The notes beneath the pieces are model-generated. The model was not told the origin of the DNA, made no database searches, and saw only the letters and a program-made list of their open reading frames with translations. The translations under genes and the position numbers were made by a program. Positions 58,918 to 64,000 of a DNA stretch of 64,000 nt are shown here, piece after piece; positions within the stretch are counted from its first letter, which is position 1; each line of letters starts with the position of its first letter. The stretch is from Halobacteriovoraceae bacterium (GTDB taxonomy: Bacteria > Bdellovibrionota > Bacteriovoracia > Bacteriovoracales > Bacteriovoracaceae): positions 116,638-180,637 of the forward strand of contig PASP01000009.1 of NCBI GenBank assembly GCA_002712005.1, written 5' to 3'.

Positions 58918-60954
58918 TTAATCATCAAGTAGGGAAGATAGCGAGGCAAAGGTACTTTTAATATGCTCCTCTTTCTCTTCTTCCGTAAGATGACCAAAAG
59001 TTGTGCGATCCTGATTAACGTAGAGGGGATCCATTTCATAGAGGAAGCGAGACGGATAGCGGGTGACTTTGCGCCCATAGATTTTACGCTCTTTACAAAA
59101 AGTCATAAAGAGTTTTTCTCGCGCTCTGGTGACCCCAACATAGGCCAAACGCCGCTCTTCAGAAATATCTTCACCATCAGTAATGGTTTTCTTATGGGGA
59201 AGGATCTCTTCTTCCATTCCAATTAAATATACGATATCGAATTCAAGACCCTTCGACGAATGAAGGGTCATCATGGTGACTTCATTCTTTCGAATATCTT
59301 CATCCTCTTCATCTTCTTGGCGGTCTTGATTGTCTTGTAAAAGGAGCTTTTCCACAAAGTTCTTTAGAGTGGCCTGATCCGATTGGAATTTTTGAAAACG
59401 CTCAGCTGATTCTAAGAACATCATAATGTCATTTTTACGGCGATCCGCTTGTTTGGCATTGTCATATTGTTTATCAATATATTGTAGAAATTTAATATCT
59501 TCTACGAAGACGGAACATGATTCTGCTAAAGAGTTTTGTTTAAACTTTTCTTGATAGGTGTGAATCAGTTTAACAAAGTCTTGAATATTTCCTGCCCGTG
59601 GGCCCGCCAGATCGGGATGGGCCTGCATGGCCTCAAAGAGAGAGACATTATTTTGCTCACTATAGAGGAGGAATTTATCTAGGGTTGCATTTCCAATTCC
59701 TCTATGGGGTACATTTAAAATTCGACGAAGGGCCATCTGGTCATAGGGATTCACCATAACGCTGAAATAGGCAATGAGATCCTTGATTTCTTTCTTCTCA
59801 TAGAATTTCTGACCACCAAGAACCGTGTAGGGAACTTGAGCAATTCTCAATTCATCTTCGATAGGTTGGGCTTGGGTATTAGAGCGATAAAGAATGGCAA
59901 TATCCCCTAAGTGACCACCCTTGGCCTGGAATTTTGCGATTTCATCCACAACAACTTGCGCCTCATGATCCGTATCACCCATGGCCCATAGAATAGGTTT
60001 TAAATTTGATTCCTTGGTAGACCAAAGTGTTTTGGCCCTTCTTTGCTTATTTTCTTTAATAATATGATTGGCCAAGGAGAGAATGGGGGAAGTTGAACGA
60101 TAATTCTGCTCGAGTTTTATAACTTTGGCATTGGGAAATTGTCTTTCGAATTCCAAAATATTGGTAATATCAGCTCCACGAAAGGCGTAGATAGATTGAT
60201 CATCATCTCCCACCACACAGAGATTATCATGCTTGGAGACGAGACCCATGATCAATTTAAGCTGGAGCCCATTGGTGTCTTGATACTCATCAATCATAAT
60301 ATATTGGAACTTCTCGGAATATTTCTCGGCCACTTCTGGATACTTATCAAAGAGCTCTACCACTAAGAAGAGGATGTCATCAAAATCAATGGCGTTGAAG
60401 AATTTGAGTTTATCTTGATAATAGCGATAGGCATATTCTGTGGCCAAATCATAGGGTTCTTCTTCGTCGAAATAGGGAGAGCTCAAAAAGTCTTCACTCG
60501 AAATCCCTCTATTTTTCATGGAGCCAATTTTAGAGAGGATTCTTTTGTGATCAAATTTCTTATCTGTTTGATATACCTTAAGGGCTTCACGAATGATCCC
60601 TAATTGGTCGCTTGTGTCATAAATAGAGAAGTTGAGATGATAGCCCAGCTTATCGATTTCCTTTTTGAGGATTTTTACTCCTAAGGAATGAAAGGTGGTC
60701 AGGGTGATACCGCGAGACTTCGTTTTGCCTAATAAGGCAATGACTCTTTCTCGCATTTCCTTTGCGGCTTTATTGGTAAAACTAACCCCTAATATATTCT
60801 TTCCTGGAATCGCCAGGTTTGAGACCATATGGGCAATACGATAGGTAATCGTTCTTGTCTTACCTGAGCCTGCTCCGGCAAGGATGAGGACAGGGCCCTC
60901 AATGGCTTCGGCAGCACTGCGTTGTTCTGGGTTTAAACCGCTTAAAGATATCAT
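58918..60954 (-). CDS. UvrD/Rep-family superfamily I DNA helicase
   Basis: This 678-residue 3'-5' helicase has motif I LILAGAGSGKTRTITYRIA, motif Ia VSFTNKAAKEMRERV, LTTFHSLGVKIL, motif II YIMIDEYQDTN, VVGDDDQSIYAFRGA (III), LEQNYRSTSPIL (IV), LHSSKGLEFDIVYLIGMEE (V) and RRLAYVGVTRAREKLF (VI), all intact. Its length is close to Rep (about 670), shorter than UvrD/PcrA, and the C-terminus lacks a clear PcrA-type extension, so Rep-like is slightly favoured. It would act in replication fork restart or excision repair. The ATG at 60954 has TAGGGA ahead; a GTG 13 codons earlier is unlikely. Divergent from the fumarase gene with about 140 bases between. Confidence 0.93.
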   Translation of the reverse strand: MISLSGLNPEQRSAAEAIEGPVLILAGAGSGKTRTITYRIAHMVSNLAIPGKNILGVSFTNKAAKEMRERVIALLGKTKSRGITLTTFHSLGVKILKKEIDKLGYHLNFSIYDTSDQLGIIREALKVYQTDKKFDHKRILSKIGSMKNRGISSEDFLSSPYFDEEEPYDLATEYAYRYYQDKLKFFNAIDFDDILFLVVELFDKYPEVAEKYSEKFQYIMIDEYQDTNGLQLKLIMGLVSKHDNLCVVGDDDQSIYAFRGADITNILEFERQFPNAKVIKLEQNYRSTSPILSLANHIIKENKQRRAKTLWSTKESNLKPILWAMGDTDHEAQVVVDEIAKFQAKGGHLGDIAILYRSNTQAQPIEDELRIAQVPYTVLGGQKFYEKKEIKDLIAYFSVMVNPYDQMALRRILNVPHRGIGNATLDKFLLYSEQNNVSLFEAMQAHPDLAGPRAGNIQDFVKLIHTYQEKFKQNSLAESCSVFVEDIKFLQYIDKQYDNAKQADRRKNDIMMFLESAERFQKFQSDQATLKNFVEKLLLQDNQDRQEDEEDEDIRKNEVTMMTLHSSKGLEFDIVYLIGMEEEILPHKKTITDGEDISEERRLAYVGVTRAREKLFMTFCKERKIYGRKVTRYPSRFLYEMDPLYVNQDRTTFGHLTEEEKEEHIKSTFASLSSLLDD

Positions 60955-61094
60955 GTCCCTACCATACCTAAAACTGGCCGGAACGGGAATCACTGGTTAC
61001 TATTTATGCACATTTTTTTTGATTAAAACCGATGATTTAGAGTTCGGTAAAATATTTTGAGTTTAGATTAATTTGAGCTAATAACGAGGATTTT

Positions 61095-62432
61095 ATGGCC
61101 AAGAAAAAAGCAACTAAGAAAGTCGCAAAGAAAGCGACGAAGAAAGCGACCAATAAAAAAGCAACCAAGAAAAAAGCAGCAAAGAAAAAAACAGCAAAGA
61201 AAAAAACAGCAAAGAAAAAAACAGCAAAGAAAGCAACCAAGAAAAAAGTGGCCAAGAAAGCAACTAAGAAGAAAGTCACAAAGAAAGCAACCAAGAAGAA
61301 AGTAGCAAAGAAAGCAACCAAGAAGAAAGTTGCAAAGAAAAAAACAGCAAAGAAAGCAACCAAGAAAAAAACGGCCAAGAAAAAAACGGCTAAGAAAAAT
61401 ATCACCCCCCAAAAAACAAAGAATCGCGTCGTAAAGCGTAAGGCCACCACTAAGAAAGTGGCAAAGAAATCGACAAAGAAATCGACAAAGAAAACAGCAA
61501 AGAAAGCTACAAAGAAAACAACCCCGCAACTGAGCTTCGACCCCAAAGCCCACTCGGCCAATCTTTTTGATTCCTTGCTAGAACTCATTCGTATGACCTC
61601 AGCTGAACTCCCCAATGATGTTCAAAAGGTTATTCTTGAAGCCCTCGAACGGGAAGAGAAGAATACCTCTGCCGAGTACGCCATGAATATCATCAAGGCC
61701 AATATCGAATTGGCGATGAAAAAGTCACAGCCTCTTTGTCAGGATACAGGAACGATTCTCTTCTTTGTTGAGCACCCTGCAGGTTTCAGACAAGGAGACT
61801 TTACTAAGGTTGTTCATAAGGCAGTGATTAAGGCCACGGAAATTGGTTATCTACGTCAAAACTCCGTTGATTCTCTCACTGGTGAAAATAAATGTATGAA
61901 TGTTGGACCAGGGCATCCTGATATCCATTTTCATGAGCATGACAAAGACACAGTTGAAATCCGTTTAGTTTTAAAAGGTGGAGGTTGTGAAAATGTTGGA
62001 GCTCAATATGCTCTTCCTCATACGGAGTTAGGCGCCGGTCGAGACCTAGATGGTGTGAGAAAAGTTATTTTAGATGCTGTTCAAAAGGCCCAAGGTAAAG
62101 GTTGTGGTCCAGGAGTTCTTGGCGTAACTATTGGTGGAGATCGCGGATCAGGTTATGTTCATTCTAAAGAGCAATTACTGCGTCGTCTTGATGATGAGAA
62201 TACGATTGAAGATCTCGCAACTCTTGAAAAAGATATTGTATCCACGGCGAATGAATTAGGAATTGGACCTATGGGATTTGGTGGTAAGACGACTTTACTG
62301 GGTTGTAAGATTGGAGTTCTCAATCGTTTACCGGCATCCTACTTTGTTTCTATATCTTACATGTGTTGGGCCTATAGACGTCACGGAATTGTTCTTAAGA
62401 AAGACAACTCCATTTCTAAAACACTTTATTAA
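61095..62432 (+). CDS. Class I fumarase alpha subunit fused to a histone-H1-like Lys-rich tail
   Basis: This 445-residue protein has two unlike parts. Residues 1-144 are almost only Lys, Ala, Thr and Val in near-repeats such as KKATKKKVAKKATKKK, like bacterial histone-H1-like DNA-binding tails. From about 146 the chain is the alpha subunit of iron-sulfur fumarate/tartrate dehydratase: ELPNDVQKVILEALEREEKN, QPLCQDTGTILFF (Cys215), LVLKGGGCENVGAQYALPHT (Cys298), GKGCGPGVLGVTIGGDRGSG (Cys337) and GGKTTLLGCKIGVLNRLPA. These three Cys hold the 4Fe-4S cluster in the family. No ATG, GTG or TTG with a Shine-Dalgarno lies between tail and enzyme, so the fusion appears real. The start has CGAGGA ahead. 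The beta subunit gene follows after 14 bases. Confidence 0.92.
   Translation: MAKKKATKKVAKKATKKATNKKATKKKAAKKKTAKKKTAKKKTAKKATKKKVAKKATKKKVTKKATKKKVAKKATKKKVAKKKTAKKATKKKTAKKKTAKKNITPQKTKNRVVKRKATTKKVAKKSTKKSTKKTAKKATKKTTPQLSFDPKAHSANLFDSLLELIRMTSAELPNDVQKVILEALEREEKNTSAEYAMNIIKANIELAMKKSQPLCQDTGTILFFVEHPAGFRQGDFTKVVHKAVIKATEIGYLRQNSVDSLTGENKCMNVGPGHPDIHFHEHDKDTVEIRLVLKGGGCENVGAQYALPHTELGAGRDLDGVRKVILDAVQKAQGKGCGPGVLGVTIGGDRGSGYVHSKEQLLRRLDDENTIEDLATLEKDIVSTANELGIGPMGFGGKTTLLGCKIGVLNRLPASYFVSISYMCWAYRRHGIVLKKDNSISKTLY
61098..61527 (+). repeat. Degenerate tandem repeats encoding the Lys/Ala-rich tail
   Basis: About 430 bases consist of imperfect repeats of AAGAAAGCAACCAAG-type units, purine-rich on the plus strand, encoding (A/T/V)KKxxKK heptad-like units. 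The motif is slippage-prone, so its length may vary between strains. Confidence 0.9.
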
Positions 62433-62446
62433 TAAGGAAGAATGAT

Positions 62447-63016
62447 ATGATCCGTTTAGAATATCCATTTTCAAAAGAGAAAGTTAGAGAATTAAAAGTA
62501 GGGGATATGGTTCTTATTTCCGGTAAGCTCTTTACCGGGCGAGATGCTATCCATAAATATCTTCACGAAGGTAATCCGAGTCCTGTGGATTTAGAGAATC
62601 AAATCATTTATCACTGTGGACCAGTTGTTCTAGAGAATGAAGATGGATCCTACGAAGTCAAGGCCGCAGGTCCTACGACTTCTATTAGAGAAGAGCCCTA
62701 TCAATGGGAAGTCATGAGAGATCATGGAATTGTTGGGGTTATTGGTAAAGGTGGAATGGGCCCTAAGACCTTAAAAGGAAATCAAGACTATGGTTGTGTT
62801 TATTTTCACGCCATTGGTGGTGCCGCACAGGTTTTAGCTGAAAAAATTAAGTCAGTAGATAATGTCTACCTTAAAGAAAAATTTGGTTCACCTGAGGCCA
62901 TTTGGGAATTAAGTGTTGATGAATTTCCCGTAGTGGTCACGATGGATGCCCATGGAAATTCTCTTCATGAAAAAGTTGAGAATGAATCAAAATCAAAACT
63001 TTCAGAAAGACTTTAA
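62447..63016 (+). CDS. Class I fumarase beta subunit
   Basis: This 189-residue protein matches the C-terminal beta domain of iron-sulfur fumarate/tartrate dehydratases: LKVGDMVLISGKLFTGRDAI, HKYLHEGNPSPVDLENQIIY, HCGPVVL, KAAGPTTSIREEPYQWEVM, VIGKGGMGPKTLKGNQDYGC and VYFHAIGGAAQVLAEKIKSV. It is the catalytic partner of the upstream alpha subunit; in one-chain fumarases A/B of E. coli the two are fused. With 14 bases between the genes and an AAGGAAG Shine-Dalgarno, it is co-expressed. The enzyme interconverts fumarate and malate in the TCA cycle. Confidence 0.94.
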   Translation: MIRLEYPFSKEKVRELKVGDMVLISGKLFTGRDAIHKYLHEGNPSPVDLENQIIYHCGPVVLENEDGSYEVKAAGPTTSIREEPYQWEVMRDHGIVGVIGKGGMGPKTLKGNQDYGCVYFHAIGGAAQVLAEKIKSVDNVYLKEKFGSPEAIWELSVDEFPVVVTMDAHGNSLHEKVENESKSKLSERL

Positions 63017-63043
63017 AGTAAATTAGAGATAAGGATCGTGATT

Positions 63044-64000
63044 ATGGGGCCATTGTGGACACCTTCTGAAGAAAGAGTCAACTCATCAGAAATGACTCGC
63101 TTTCAAAATTGGTTGAGTACTCAAGTTGGAAAGAACTTTTCAAGTTATTCTGAACTACATGACTATTCCATCCGCGAAAGCGATGCCTTTTGGTCTCATC
63201 TTCTCGATTATTATCAGGTTAAGGTTTCTGGAGACGCTTCTCTTGTTTGTGAAGACTATGGTTTTTCACAATATGGGTGGTTTCCTAACCTCAAGCTTAA
63301 TTTTGCTGAAAACTTACTGAGACATAGAGAGTCTTCAGATTGTGCTCTTCATTTCATTCACGAATCTTCCTTACAAAAGAAGATTTCTTATCAACAGCTA
63401 TACCGAGACGTTTCTTGCCTCCAACAATCTTTAAAGGGTCTTGTGAATAAGGGCGATGTTCTTGCTGCGTATATGCCTAATCTTCCTGAAACGGCGATCA
63501 GTATGTTGGCCTGTACTTCTTTAGGTGGGGTCTTTACTTCAACTTCTGCGGACTTTGGTATTGAAGGAGTCGTGGATCGATTTGGACAAAGTAAACCTAA
63601 AGTTTTAGTAACGGTTTCTAGTTACGAATATAATGGTAAACGCCATAGCCTTATTCCTAAGCTAAAAGAAATTACAAGTCGTTTAGAAGGTATTGAGAAA
63701 GTCATCATTGTTAACTTCTTAAATGATGATGAAGATATTAGTGAGATTCCTGGTGCTATTTCATGGTCAGATTTCTTATCGAATTCTAATACTGATGAAG
63801 AGATCGATTTTACACCTGTGGCCTTTGATGATCCTCTTTATATCATGTATTCCTCGGGAACGACGGGAAAGCCTAAGTGTATTGTTCACTCAACTGGGGG
63901 AACGCTTTTACAACATATAAAAGAGCTTGGTTTGCATTCTAATCTCAATAAAGATAAATCAATTTTCTTTTTCACTACTTGCGGTTGGATGATGTGGAAT
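63044..64000 (+). CDS. Acetoacetyl-CoA synthetase, N-terminal part (runs off window)
   Basis: The frame is open from ATG at 63044 (AAGGA eight bases ahead) to the window end, giving 319 residues. It is an AMP-forming acyl-CoA ligase of the acetoacetyl-CoA synthetase type: MGPLWTPSEERVNSSEMTRF (the AACS-specific N-terminal opening), YGWFPNLKLNFAENLLRHR, GDVLAAYMPNLPETAISMLA, FTSTSADFGIEGVVDRFGQS and the P-loop IMYSSGTTGKPKCIVHSTGG. It activates acetoacetate, the product of HMG-CoA lyase encoded at 55.7 kb. The gene is 27 bases after the fumarase beta stop, so it is probably co-transcribed. The C-terminal catalytic half lies outside. Confidence 0.92.
   Translation, partial: MGPLWTPSEERVNSSEMTRFQNWLSTQVGKNFSSYSELHDYSIRESDAFWSHLLDYYQVKVSGDASLVCEDYGFSQYGWFPNLKLNFAENLLRHRESSDCALHFIHESSLQKKISYQQLYRDVSCLQQSLKGLVNKGDVLAAYMPNLPETAISMLACTSLGGVFTSTSADFGIEGVVDRFGQSKPKVLVTVSSYEYNGKRHSLIPKLKEITSRLEGIEKVIIVNFLNDDEDISEIPGAISWSDFLSNSNTDEEIDFTPVAFDDPLYIMYSSGTTGKPKCIVHSTGGTLLQHIKELGLHSNLNKDKSIFFFTTCGWMMWN

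Noticed and set aside
61098-61527. Regular DNA repeats that might suggest a CRISPR array or minisatellite
   Set aside because: There are no unique spacers of constant length. The repeats are codon repeats within one open frame continuing into fumarase.
61037-61615. Long minus-strand frame encoding a Phe/Ala/Val-rich, apparently membrane-like protein
   Set aside because: It is the antisense of the Lys-rich repeat region: AAG/AAA repeats read backwards give CTT/TTT (Leu/Phe). The composition is an artefact of the real plus-strand gene.

Overview
The window looks like chromosomal DNA of a low-GC, Gram-negative, flagellated bacterium, most likely of the predatory Bdellovibrionota (a Bacteriovorax/Halobacteriovorax-like lineage). 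This placement is an inference. It rests on a flagellin gene, a cluster resembling the myxobacterial Agl-Glt gliding machinery (also known in Bdellovibrio), many signal-peptide and lipoprotein genes, a lytic-transglycosylase-like protein, an L,D-transpeptidase, a secreted endonuclease I, and amino-acid and ketone-body catabolism. No rRNA, tRNA, CRISPR array, prophage or replication origin was seen.

Layout. 1-0.7 kb: 3' part of a flagellin gene. 0.7-1.85 kb: an IS1-like insertion sequence with imperfect inverted ends that abuts the stop codon of a GH31 glycosidase gene (1.85-4.1 kb). 4.4-5.3 kb: secreted SLT-like protein. 5.6-17.4 kb: one long co-directional gliding cluster. It encodes a TolQ/ExbB-type channel, two TolR/ExbD proteins, a large TPR protein, a small exported protein, an AgmX/TonB-like protein, a lipoprotein split by an in-frame amber codon, an outer-membrane barrel, a periplasmic repeat protein and a CglB-like VWA lipoprotein. 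Together they would form an inner-membrane proton-driven motor coupled through the periplasm to a surface adhesin. 17.4-18.9 kb: a divergent lipoxygenase whose Shine-Dalgarno lies inside the terminator of the gliding cluster.

19-31.5 kb: mostly minus-strand genes, namely a single-domain response regulator, a cation/proton antiporter, DUF501 and DUF523 proteins, a VOC-like protein, a split 3-hydroxyacyl-CoA dehydrogenase, a PaaA-like ferritin-fold protein, an enoyl-CoA hydratase, 4-hydroxyphenylpyruvate dioxygenase, several secreted proteins and endonuclease I. 31.9-39.6 kb: fused indolepyruvate oxidoreductase, a secreted protein combining HExxH and retropepsin-like motifs, a NUDIX-metallo-beta-lactamase fusion and a histidine kinase. 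39.6-46 kb: FliM-like protein, cytidine deaminase, DUF2797, esterase, L,D-transpeptidase and acetyl-CoA synthetase. 46.3-51 kb: two secreted proteins of unknown function.

51-58 kb: a leucine/isovalerate degradation operon with methylcrotonyl-CoA carboxylase in three separate polypeptides, two hydratases and HMG-CoA lyase. Its acetoacetate product can be used by the acetoacetyl-CoA synthetase at the right edge. 58-61 kb: two small lipoproteins and a UvrD/Rep helicase. 61-63 kb: a two-subunit class I fumarase whose alpha subunit carries a 144-residue histone-H1-like Lys/Ala/Thr tail. This fusion is the most unusual object in the window.

TTG and GTG starts with good Shine-Dalgarno sequences are common here. 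TAG is used as an ordinary stop elsewhere, which matters for interpreting the amber-interrupted lipoprotein.
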